A stretch of 64,000 nt of DNA from Hordeum vulgare subsp. vulgare (Eukaryota; Streptophyta; Magnoliopsida; Poales; Poaceae): contig NC_058521.1 in the NCBI RefSeq assembly GCF_904849725.1, positions 346,254,638 to 346,318,637 of the forward strand, read 5' to 3'. Shown piece by piece: positions 11,538-21,230 of the stretch. The position numbers and the translations under genes were made by a program. Under the pieces are notes generated by a model. It was not told the origin of the DNA. It was given only the letters and a program-made list of their open reading frames with translations, and searched no databases. Numbering within the stretch: the first letter of the stretch is position 1; each line of letters starts with the position of its first letter.

Positions 11538-11959
11538 AGGGACAAGTTGTGTTGGGATGAAAGGAGCTACTCAACGATGTGTTCAAGAGTCGCCACCACA
11601 AAAGGCTTTCTAGTTTTCTTATTTCCACATCATATAATTTTATTCAATATACAGTAATGGCAAATGACTTGTATTAAATTCTGGTACCTTTGTTTCACTT
11701 CGAGCTCCTTGCAAGAAGTTAGTCTCACTTAACTGCCGTCATTGTACAGGTTCTTCTAGTTTCGAACAAATAGAACTATATTTTACTAAACCATTCAACT
11801 ACCCGAAAAATCAATGGCCTTTTTGATAGTAGAAGATGTATGCAAAATTAGCATGGCTCTTTCTTTTTCGGAAGAGTTTGTTTGTATTGGTATTTTATGT
11901 CGTAATTTTGTGACTAAGTGTATCTTTCCACTGAATGAATATAATGATTCTTCGTTGGA
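11538..11959. other. Unassigned low-copy-looking sequence between CACTA end and LINE
   Basis: No domain-bearing ORF or repeat structure was recognised. This is presumably the DNA into which both the CACTA element and the LINE inserted. The stretch at 11870-11955 (T-rich, then 'actgaatgaatataatgatt') resembles a transcript 3' end but is not diagnostic. The exact LINE start within or after it is unknown. Confidence 0.3.
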
Positions 11960-11984
11960 AGGGAGCGTTTAAGTCTGGGCGACC

Positions 11985-13133
11985 ATGCATGAGGGCTCCT
12001 GCGACTCACAGGACGACCCGCGCACGCTGCCGTCCATCTATGCGGTTGACCTCGCCGTGACCTTCGTTCCCGAGCTAGGAATAGCCATCCCCTTGACAAC
12101 CGATGCTGAAGATGGCTCCATTGTTGGCGGCGAACCTGGGCTGCCTTCCGGCGGAGGAGACTCCCCCCTCAGTCCCATGCCATTGTTCCTGGTCCAAGTA
12201 CGACCTTCCGTGAGCTTGTGCTTGCTTCCTTCCTCACCTCCGTGCCATATGACTGTTTGGCCTTCCCGAACCCCGGGGAGCCCAGCATGGTCTGGATCGC
12301 AGCTCTATTCCCGACCAGGTGTTTCTCCGCCGCCGGAGTTGCTAGCCTCCTCTCTTACTTCTTCTCCATTGAGGTTGCTAGCCCCACCATTGCTGTGTTC
12401 ATCGTCGCCATTGGCTCCCGGTTCTTAACTGTCATTAATCTTTCTTTGCATGCGTTGCGTGGTGAGTCCTGTGCGGCAGTGGCTCAGGAAAAGGCGCGCT
12501 CTGTCCGCTTGCTTCTCATTGGCCAAACACCAGGCGTTACTGCGAACGTGCGACAGGCTAGGTGTCTTAGCCTTTTGGGCATTTGGTGTTCTGTCCCCTC
12601 TCGTGTTAACCCCCTCGGATTGCTCCCTCTGCCATCTGCCAACGTATCCAAAGCTAATTCACTAGAAACCCCTGGCGAATCTAAGACCCATCCTGCTCCT
12701 GATCTTTCGACGGGATCGGTCATGCTTTCCAGCGACCATGCAAGCATCAAAACCGCCGGTCCACGCGATATTGACGACGTTGAGGGTGTCTACGATGTGG
12801 CGACGGGCCCTACTATGGTTACTCCCCCTTCCTCACGAGCGGGAGCCCATACAAGGACGCGTTGCTCTCCCTGCCCCCGTCCAAACTGTGCTCCCCCATC
12901 TTACCCCCCCTTTTCCTGTCGGGCTGCTACTCCTGCCTCTCCATCCTCCACAACGTCACGGACTGTCACCACCTTGTTCGATGTCGTCGCTACCGTGTGT
13001 CGAGTCACCATGCAGGCTCGTCGCGTTGCACCATGGCCTCTCGTTGTCAGTTGTCCTCCCATCCCGTCATTGTCGCGTTGCTCGCTTGTTCGTCCCCGCC
13101 TCCTCCTCCAACACCCCCGCCCGCTCGCCACCC
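11985..13133 (+). pseudogene. LINE ORF1, 5' part (tentative)
   Basis: This GC-rich region has long overlapping open frames in two or three phases (11985-12428, 12218-13174, 12738-13166), typical of a decayed coding sequence with frameshifts. I recognise no domain here. Its last ~100 bp are Pro/Ser/Arg-rich and match the composition of the sequence that resumes at 25457 after the Athila insertion, where ORF1 motifs are clearer. ORF1 proteins of plant LINEs bind RNA and form the ribonucleoprotein with ORF2. Assignment is by position and continuity, not by motif; an unrelated fragment upstream of the LINE is possible. Confidence 0.4.
13129..13133. repeat. Target-site duplication CACCC, left copy (Athila insertion)
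   Basis: CACCC directly precedes the element at 13134 and recurs at 25452-25456 directly after it. A 5-bp duplication is the normal result of LTR-retrotransposon integration, so the outer limits of the palindromic insert arose from one integration event. Confidence 0.75.
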
Positions 13134-14676
13134 CGCTACTTCTCAAACAACAGCGCCAAAAATTGACACGTTGATGGAGACTTTCTTGCGTCGGTTTTTC
13201 CCTTGAAGAGGAAAGGGTGATGCAGCACAGGAGCAGTAAGTATTTCCCTCAGTTTGAGAACCAAGGTATCAATCGAGTAGGAGAATCTCGTCAAGTCCAG
13301 AGTACCTGCGCAAACACAAACGAGCTTGCACCCAACGCTATAAATGGGTTGTCAATCCCTTCAAGATTGATTGCAAAGTGAGATCTGAAGGCAGAAAGTG
13401 CAACAAAGTAAAAGAGTAAGGCTGAAAATATGGTGTGGAGTAGACCCGGGGGCCATAGGGTTCACTAGAGGCTTCTCTCAAAATAGTAAATATTACGGTG
13501 GGTGAACAAATTACTGTCGAGCAATCGATAGAACCGCGCAAAGTCATGATGATATCTAAGGCAATGATCATACATATAGGCATCACGTCCGAGATAAGTA
13601 GACCGATACTTTCTGCATCTACTACTAATACTCCACACATCGACCATTATCCAGCATGCATCTAGTGTATTGAGTTCATGACAAACAGAGTAACGCCTTA
13701 AGCAAGATGACATGATGTAGAGGGATAATCTCAAACCAATGATGAAAACCCCATCTTTTTACCCTTGATGGCAACAACACGATGCTTGCCTCGCTACCCC
13801 TTCTGTCACTGGGTGAGGTCACCGCACGGAATGAACCCAAAACCAAGCACTTCTCCCATTGCAAGAATCATAGATCAAGCTGGCCAAACAAAACCCACAA
13901 CTCGAAGAAAATTACAAGGATATGAAATCATGCATATAAGAGATCAGAAGAAACTAAAATAAGATTCATAGATAATCTGATCATAAATCCACAATTCATC
14001 GGATCTCGAAAAACACACCGCAAAAGAAGATTACATCGGATAGATCTCCATGAAGATCACGGAGAACTTTGTATTGAAGATCCAAGAGAGAGAAGAAGCC
14101 ATCTAGCTACTAGATATGGACCCGTAGGTCTATGGTTAACTACTCACGCATCATCAGAGAGGTCATGGTGTTGATGAAGAAGCCCTCCGTATCCGAATCC
14201 CCCTCTGGCAGGGCACCAGAACGTGCCCCAGATGGGATCTTGCGGAGACAGAAGCTTGCGGCGACCGAAAAGTACTTTCGATGATCTCCTGATTTTTTCT
14301 GGAATTTTTTGGATTATATAGGCGAAAGACCTAGGGCAGAGGTGGCCCACGGAGCCCACAAGCCTGGGAGGCGCGGGCCCCCCTGGCCGCGGCTAGGGGG
14401 CTTGTGGGGTCCCTGGTGGCCCCCTGCCCTGGTTCTCAGGCTCCCCGATCTACTTCTGTTTCGAAAAAAATCTTTTTGGAAGTTTCGTTCCGTTTGGACT
14501 CCGTTTAAAATCCTCCTCTTAAAAGGGTCAAAAACACGGAAAAAACAAGAACTCGCACTTGGCACTGAGTTAATAAGATAGTCCCAAAAATATATAAAGG
14601 CATACAAAACATCCAAAGTTTGACAAGATCATAGCATGAAACCATCAAAAATTATAGATACGTTGGAGACGTATCA
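13134..14676 (-). repeat. 3' LTR of the left Athila arm
   Basis: On the minus strand it starts TGATACGTCTCCAACGTATC at 14676 and ends near 'gagaagtagcg' at 13134 (1543 bp). The final base is G where CA is expected, probably a point mutation. The LTR is directly preceded (14677-14690) by a purine-rich 'agcttggggatgct', its polypurine tract. It aligns along its length with the inverted LTR at 23885-25432. ORFs inside it (e.g. 14309-14616) are not genes. Confidence 0.9.
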
Positions 14677-17347
14677 AGCATCCCCAAGCTCCTGCTCGTC
14701 CTCGAGTAGGGAAGTGATAAAGACTGAATTTTTGATGTGGAATGCTACCTAGTATAATTGATCTTTGTAACTTCTTTCATGTGAAATTAATGTTCAGATC
14801 CGTAAGATTCAAAACAATAGTTTTCTATTGACATGAAAACAATAATACTTCGAGCAAACTAGCAAGGTAATCATGAACTTTCAAAATAACTAGGCCAAGG
14901 AAAGTTATCCCTATAAAATCATATAGTCCGGCTATGCTCCATCATCCTCACACAACTAATGTAAATCATGCACAACCCCGGTATTGGCCAAGTAATTGTC
15001 TTCACACTCTTCATTTCGCAAACTTTTTATAACTATCACGCAATACGTGAGCGTGAGCCATGGATATAGCACTATAGGTGGAATAGAGTGTGGTGGTGGT
15101 TGTGAGACAAAAAAGGAGGAGATGGTCACATTGACTCGGCGTATCAAAGGGCTATGGAGATGCCCATTAATAGATATCAATGTGAATGAGTAGGGATAGC
15201 CATACAAAGGATGCACTAGAGCTATAAGTATGTGAAAGCTCAAAAGGAGAACTAGTGGGTGTGCATTCAACTTGCTTGCTCACGAAGACCTAGGGCAATT
15301 TTGAGGAAGCCCATCATTGGAATATACAAGCCAAGTTATATAGTAAATATTCCCACTAGCATATGGTGGTGACAAACAAGAGACTCTCAATCATGAAGAA
15401 CATGGTGCTATTATGAAGCACAAGCGTGGAAAAAGATAGTAGCATTGTTCCTTCTCTCTTTTTCTCTCTCTTATTTTATTTTATTTTTTATTTTTATTTT
15501 TTCTTTGGGCTCTTGGGCCTCTTTTATTTATTTGGGCTCTTTGGCCTCTTTTTTTTATTACCTCTCATGGGACAATGCTCCAATAATGATGATCATCACA
15601 CTTTTATTTACTCACAGCTCAAAGCTTAGAACGATGATGACTCTATAGGAAATGCCTCCGGCAGTATATCGGGATATGCAATGATCTAGCTTGGCGTATG
15701 ATGTTGAAACATCTTGCTACCTATCTTACGATCATGCAATGGCTATATGAGAGTGACTTGACAAGTCATGAGACGGAATGGTGGGAGTTGCATGGCAATA
15801 TATCTCGGAATGGCTATGAAAATGCCATAGTAGGTAGGTGTGGTGGCTGTTTTGAGGAAGGCATATGGTGGGTTTGTGCACCGGCAAAAGTTGCGCGGTA
15901 CTAGAGAAGCTATCAATGTTGGAAGGTGAAAGTGCATCTATACCATGGACTCACATTAGTCATGAAGAACTCACCTACTTGTTGCGAAAGTTTTTATTAG
16001 TAGTCGAAACAAAGTTCTAAACGTATACTCCTAGGGGAAGGGTTGGTAGGTGTTAACCATCGCGTGATCCCGACCTCAACACAAAGGATGACAATCAATA
16101 GATCAATTATGCCCCGACTTCCTAACATAGCGGTTCACCATACGTGCATGCTACGGGAATCACTAACTTCAACACAAGTATTTCTAGATTCACAACACCC
16201 TACTAAATTAACTCTTAATATTACCAAATCCATGTCTCAAAACTAATTGAGAGGAATCAAGACTTCTCTTTCTACTCAATGCACATGAAGATGGAGGTTT
16301 TTGTATCCTCTTTGGGTACCTATCACCTTTGGGACTACTTTCATAGCATAAGCTAACTACCAAGTCTCGCACCGCCGTGCTCTAAAAGATCTAAGTGAAG
16401 CACATAGAGCAAAACTATCTAGCTCAAAAGATATAAGTGAAGCATGGTGAGCATTCTAGCAAAATCACGATAAGTGCATGTCTCTCTCTCTCAAAAAGGT
16501 GTGCATCAAGGATGATTGTGACACAACAAAAAGAAAAGACTCCAACGATACAAGACGCTCCAAGCAAAACACATATCACGTGGTGAATAAAAATATATCT
16601 CCAAGTAATGTTATCGATGGATTGAAGACGAAAGAGGGGATGCCTTCCCGGGTCATCCCCAACCTTAGGCTTTTTGGTGTCCTTGAATTTGTCTTGGGGT
16701 GCCTTGGGCATCCCCAAGCTTGAGCTCTTTCCACTCCTTATCTCTTTGTCCATGAGAACATCACCTAAAACTTGAAAACTTCACAACACAAAACTTAAAC
16801 GGAAACTCGTGATAACATTAGCACAAGAAAACAAACTACCACCTCTTTAGGTTCTATAGAAATCTTGATTTCTATTTACATTGGTGTTAGGCTACTGTAT
16901 TCTCACTTTTCTATGGCCACTACCCCCCGATACTATCCATAGTTTCATCAAAACAAGCAACCAACACAACAAAAACAGAATCTGTCAAAAAAGGACCAGT
17001 CTGTAGCAATCTGTATACTTCGTATACTTATGGTATCTCAAAAATTCTGAAAAATTACTACTGCCTGGGAAAAAGGTATATCAACCAGCATAAAAAAGAA
17101 TCAACTCAAAAGCTCTTTCTTAATGAAAATGAAAAATCATCTCGTGAGCGAAAAGTTTCTGTCTTTTTCCAGCAGGATCAAACAACCATCACCAAGACTA
17201 GTCATAAAGGTTTTGCTTGGCTGAAACACAAAAATCACAATCATAACAGAATTATGATGGTGTGGACGCAACAAAACAGAAAGAAAAAGATAAATTCATT
17301 GGGTTGCCTCCCAACAAGCGCTATTGTTTAACGCCCTTAGCTAGGCA
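14677..17347 (-). other. Non-coding 3' region of the left Athila arm
   Basis: No coding domain lies between the protease frame and the LTR. The stretch aligns in inverted orientation with 21229-23884 (2671 versus 2656 bp), including a conserved phrase near 17290-17347 that reads 'gcgctattgtttaacgcc'. It contains a T-rich tract (15470-15560) that opens a meaningless hydrophobic frame. A complete Athila element would carry RT, RNase H and integrase before such a region; here they are absent. Confidence 0.75.
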
Positions 17348-17360
17348 TAAGGCGATAGAA

Positions 17361-18396
17361 TCACGTATCGTCGTCTTTGGTGCTCAAACCATTTGTAGCC
17401 CTCATCATGGATTCATAAGGCAATCTTATTTTCTTTCTAGGAAAGTGCTCCATGTCCTTATTTAAAGGAAATTGAAATCTAATATTCCCTTCCTTCATGT
17501 CGATGATAGCACCGATAGTCCTTAGGAAAGGTCTACCAAGAATAATAGGAGAAGTAGGATTGCAATCCATGTCAAGCACAATGAAATCCACGGGTACATA
17601 GTTCTTATTTGCAATAATAAGAACATTATTGATCCTTCCCATGGGTTTCTTGATAGTAGAATCCGCAAGATGCAAATTAAGAGAACACTCTTCAATCTCA
17701 TTAAAACCCAGAACATCACATAAAGACTTTGGAATCGCGGAAACACTAGCACCCAAATCACACAAAGCATTGCATTCATAGTTTTTGATTTTGATTTTGA
17801 TAGTAGTTTCCCACTCATCATGAAGCTTTCTAGGGATAGAGACTTCCAATTCAAGTTTCTCTTCAAGAGATTTTATCATAGCTTCGACGATATGATCGGT
17901 AAAGGCCTTGTTTTGGCTATAAGCGTGTGGAGAGTTTAGCATGGATTGTATCAAGGAAATGCACTCAATCAAGGAGCAACTATCATAATTGAATTCTTTG
18001 AAATCCAAAGTAGTAATTTCATTACTACTCAAAGTTTTAATATCTTCTACTCCTTTCAATTCTTTTAGCATCAAGATAGATGGACTTCGAATCATTGGGG
18101 CGTTTTTCAACCAAAGTTGATTCATATCCAGCCCCATCATCATTGGGTTTGACACAAGAAAACAACGTTTCAATGGGAGTCACACCAAGAACTTTAAGAT
18201 CTTCGTGATTCTTATCACGAGAACACGCCTTTTTAAGCCATTCATGTCTAGCACGAATTTGGGCGGTTCTTTGTTTGCTCTCACTCATGGAAACACGCAT
18301 AGCCTTCAAAGTTCCATCCATATTGATCTTGGGAGGAGCACATCTAACTTTCAAAGCATCAATATCACTAGACATTCTATCAACGCTCTTAGCCAA
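17361..18396 (-). pseudogene. Athila-type gag C-terminal region and aspartic protease
   Basis: Two minus-strand frames (18037-18396 and 17361-18173) overlap through a frameshift. The downstream one is a 270-codon open frame with a retropepsin core: DLGASVSAIP, then about 75 residues later an ILGRPFL motif, as in Athila-type proteases, which typically have DLGAS in place of the retroviral DTGAS. The upstream frame is Lys/Arg-rich and carries no domain I recognise. In a full element this enzyme would cut Gag-Pol into mature parts. The frame ends shortly after the protease (17361) and no reverse transcriptase follows, so the arm is a gag-protease-only derivative that could move only with help in trans. 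Confidence 0.75.
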
Positions 18397-18503
18397 ATCG
18401 TCAATTTTGAGTAGTTTTTCCTCTATGGACGCATTGAAAATCTTTTGCGAGTTGATAAATCTTTGATATTACTCTCTAGATAAGAGGATAATCTATTGTA
18501 ATT

Positions 18504-19520
18504 TCAATGAGTATTGTTGTAGAAGTTGCCAAAGTTATTAGAGGAGTTAATAGGAAAAGGCCTAGGAACATAGTTTGCTCTAAAAGTATTGTTGTTGCCA
18601 AAATTATTCCTACCAACAAAATTAACGTCCAAGCTAGCGTTGCTACTCTCAATCAAGGAAGACAAGGGCATATCATTAGGATCTGAAGGAGCACTTCCAC
18701 TAGCAACCAAATTCATTAACTCATCCATCTTAACACTCAACGAGTTAATTTCTTCTATAGCGTGTACCTTCTTGGTAGTAGGTGACCTTTCAGTGTGCCA
18801 CTGAGAGTAGTTCGTCATGATATTGTCTAGGAGTTTTGTGGCTTCTCCTAACGTGATTTCCATGAACGTTCCACCTGAGCCGGAGTCCAAGATATTTCTA
18901 GAAGTGAAATTCAAGCCAGCGTAGAAGATTTGTATAATCATTCAAAGACTCAAGCCATGAGCGGGACAAATTCTAATCATCAATTTCATTCTCTCCCAAG
19001 ATTGTGCAACATGTTCGTGATCAAGGTTCTTAAAATTCATGGTATCATTACAGAGAGATATAATCTTAGCCGGCGGATAATACTTGGATATATAATCATC
19101 TTTGCACTTATCCCAAGAATCGATACTATTTTTGGGCAAAGGCGAAAACCAAGTTTTTGCTCGATCTCACAACAATAAAGGAAAAAGATTCAATTTAATC
19201 ACATCATTATCCACATCTTTTTTCTTTTGCATATCGCAAAGCTCAATCAAGGTATTAAGATGGGATGCAGCATCTTCACTAGGAAGGCCGGAGAATTGCT
19301 CTTTCATAACAAGATTCAGCAAAGCGGCATTGATTTCGTATGACTCCGCACTAGTGGCGGGAGCAATCGGAGTACTAGTAAGATCATTATTATTAGTATT
19401 AGATAAGTCACAAAGTTTGGTGTTTTCATTCATGGTGACTTCAGCAAGCAAGCAAGCACACAAGCGAACAAGGAGCAAGCGAGAGAAAAGGGCGAACGAA
19501 ATGGCAAATGAAAAAGGCAA
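18504..19520 (-). pseudogene. Athila-type gag (capsid region)
   Basis: Three open segments lie in one minus-strand frame: 19167-19520, 18942-19139 and 18504-18941, separated by a TGA after 'LFPLLL' and another TGA after 'HGLSL' where the family has Trp. The order of motifs is typical of plant retrotransposon gag: 'AKTWFSPLP', 'YYPPAKIISL', 'EHVAQSWERMK', 'FYAGLNF' and 'GGTFMEITLGEATKLL'. Gag forms the particle that packages element RNA. The start is the ATG at 19432 ('catggtgacttcagc' on plus), which follows the shared leader. A frameshift separates this part from the protease region. I see no intact zinc knuckle. Confidence 0.8.
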
Positions 19521-19651
19521 ACGGAGAAAAGGGCAAATCTTTTTGTAAATTTTTGTTTTTCAGAAGTAGGGGAGAGGAAAACGAGAGGCAAAAAAGTAAA
19601 TGCAAGAGATGAGTTTGCGACACTTACTTGGATGAGTTCTTGAATTGATCC

Positions 19652-19669
19652 TCCCCAGCAACGGCGCCA
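19652..19669 (-). other. Primer-binding site, tRNA-Asp type (left arm)
   Basis: The minus strand reads TGGCGCCGTTGCTGGGGA, one mismatch from the tRNA-Asp-complementary site typical of Athila elements. It lies just downstream of the truncated 5' LTR, as expected for minus-strand DNA priming. Confidence 0.8.
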
Positions 19670-19680
19670 GAAATTCTTCT

Positions 19681-19870
19681 GGCTACTTCTCAAACAAGAG
19701 CGCCAAAAATTGACACGTTGACAGAGGCTTGCTTGCGTCAGTTTTTCCCTTGAAGAGGAAAGGGTGATGCAGCACAGGAGCAATAAGTATTTTCCTCAGT
19801 TTGAGAACCAAGGTATCAATCCAGTAGGAGAATCTCGTCAAGTCCAGAGTACCTGCGCAAACACAAACGA
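19681..19870 (-). repeat. Truncated 5' LTR of the left Athila arm
   Basis: Only the last ~190-200 bp of the LTR remain, ending 'gagaagtagcc' beside the PBS. Its inner edge runs into the ~31-bp minisatellite at the palindrome centre; the other ~1.3 kb of the LTR is missing. Confidence 0.8.
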
Positions 19871-20034
19871 GCTTGCACCCAACGCTCTAAAGGGTACAAG
19901 CTTGCACCCAACTCTTTAAAAAGTAAACAAGGTTGCACCCAACGCTTTAAAAAGTAAACGAGCTTGCACCCTGTGCAAACACAAACGAGCTTGCACCCAA
20001 CACTTTATAAAGTAAACGAGCTTGCACCCAGTGA
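19862..20034. repeat. Minisatellite of about 31 bp at the palindrome centre
   Basis: The core 'gcttgcaccc' (third copy 'ggttgcaccc') starts at 19871, 19900, 19931, 19962, 19989 and 20020, spacings 29, 31, 31, 27 and 31 bp. Linkers are variants of 'aacgctttaaaaagtaaacga'. All copies have the same orientation. The unit derives from an LTR motif present once in each outer LTR (near 13330 and, inverted, near 25225), so it expanded locally. Confidence 0.92.
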
Positions 20035-20040
20035 CAGAAG

Positions 20041-20215
20041 GGTACTCTGGACTTGACGAGATTCTCCTACTGGATTGATACCTTGGTTCTCAAACTGAGG
20101 GAAATACTTACTGCTCCTGTGCTACATCACCCTTTCCTCTTGAAGGGAAAAACCAATGCAAGCCCAGTCTCCGTCAACGTGACAATTTCTGGCACTGTTG
20201 TTTGTTGCCATAGCA
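20041..20215 (+). repeat. Truncated 5' LTR of the right Athila arm
   Basis: Starting at 'ggtactctggacttgacg' and ending 'gccatagca', it matches the last ~175 bp of the 3' LTR at 23885-25432. It is followed by a short spacer and the PBS. The first ~1.37 kb of this LTR is missing. Confidence 0.8.
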
Positions 20216-20225
20216 GAAGAATTTC

Positions 20226-20243
20226 TGGCACCGTTGTCGAGGA
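20226..20243 (+). other. Primer-binding site, tRNA-Asp type (right arm)
   Basis: TGGCACCGTTGTCGAGGA differs from the canonical Athila tRNA-Asp site at three positions, all G-to-A or C-to-T changes, consistent with deamination of methylated cytosines after insertion. Confidence 0.75.
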
Positions 20244-20456
20244 GGATCAAGTCAATAACTCATCCAAGTAAGTGTCACAAACTCATCTCTTGCATTTTTT
20301 TGCCTCTCGTTTTCCTCTCCCCCACTTCAGAAAAACAAAAAATTACAAAAATATTTCCCTGTTTCGTTTTCGTTTTCCTTTCGCTTTCTTTCTGTTTGCT
20401 TGTGTGCTATGTGCCTTCAATATACTTGCATCTTCGCTTGCTGAATATCTAGTGAT

Positions 20457-21230
20457 ATGGATCCTCATCCACTTGCTAATCTCTTTAAGAGATCCAATTA
20501 TGTTGATCCAATTGCTAGTGAGTTAAGTGCACTTGACTTTCTCTATGGAGTTTTGCTTGAGATCCGTGAATCTGAAAATCATGATGAAGAAATTTATGAA
20601 GTGATTCACAAGGGCTCCTTGAATGAAAAGCATGATTGCAATGGTTTCACTATAAATCCTATTAGTGTAAATCATGCTAAAAATATGCAAAACCCTAAGC
20701 ATGGGGATGCTAGTCTTGCCATGTCCACTACTTGTTGCAATGATCATGATTGGGGTAATGATTTTTCTTATGATCTTGAAAATTTGTTTAAGCCTCATGA
20801 TGATTATGATGTTTGCAATAAGATTGAAAGTGGGATTGGAGAAGTCATGACTTTAGTTGATGATAATCCAACTATTTTTGAAGAGCGTCAACTTTGCATG
20901 CCTGTGGATCATGAAAAGAATATCCTTTGTGATAGCTATATTGTTGAATTTGAATATGATCCCACATGTAATTGTTATGAGAGAGGAAAATATTGTGGTA
21001 GAAACTTTCATATCACTAAATCACCTCTCGTTATGTGGAGATTGCTATTGTCTCTTTCTTCTTCCTTGCATATGGTAACTATTGGTTGTCTTGACAATCT
21101 GTTTTCCTATAAAATGCCTATGCATAGGAAGTATGTTAGACTTAGATTTGATTTTCACATGTTTCATGATGCTCTCTTCGTGTCCGATTGCTATCTTTTA
21201 GGTGAGCATCATCGAATTATCAATGCCTAG
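20457..21230 (+). CDS. Uncharacterised 257-aa ORF of a non-autonomous Athila-type element
   Basis: This ORF occupies the place of gag-pol in the right arm. Its start is the first ATG after a leader homologous to the one preceding gag in the left arm. The product is acidic and Asn/Asp/His-rich in its first ~150 residues, then has a Cys-containing segment (CNCYERGKYCGRN, about residue 170), a hydrophobic stretch (about 190-210) and a C-terminal 'YKMPMHRKYVRLRFDF' block. I find no gag, protease, RT or integrase motif. Similar reading frames recur, in my recollection, in many non-autonomous Triticeae Gypsy elements, but no function is known to me. It is intact here, unlike nearly every other ORF in the window. 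Confidence 0.5.
   Translation: MDPHPLANLFKRSNYVDPIASELSALDFLYGVLLEIRESENHDEEIYEVIHKGSLNEKHDCNGFTINPISVNHAKNMQNPKHGDASLAMSTTCCNDHDWGNDFSYDLENLFKPHDDYDVCNKIESGIGEVMTLVDDNPTIFEERQLCMPVDHEKNILCDSYIVEFEYDPTCNCYERGKYCGRNFHITKSPLVMWRLLLSLSSSLHMVTIGCLDNLFSYKMPMHRKYVRLRFDFHMFHDALFVSDCYLLGEHHRIINA

Noticed and set aside
11929..11935. CACTGAA as the LINE target-site duplication (also 61042-61048)
   Set aside because: Seven bases are expected by chance at this scale, and the LINE 5' end is not independently defined.
15426..15648. 67-aa hydrophobic ORFs resembling membrane proteins
   Set aside because: They are encoded by a T-rich low-complexity tract in the Athila 3' non-coding region; the inverted copy near 23000-23110 does not preserve the frame.
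19862..20034. Regularly spaced short repeats as a CRISPR-like array
   Set aside because: The spacers are near-identical rather than unique, the unit derives from the LTR, and the genome is eukaryotic.
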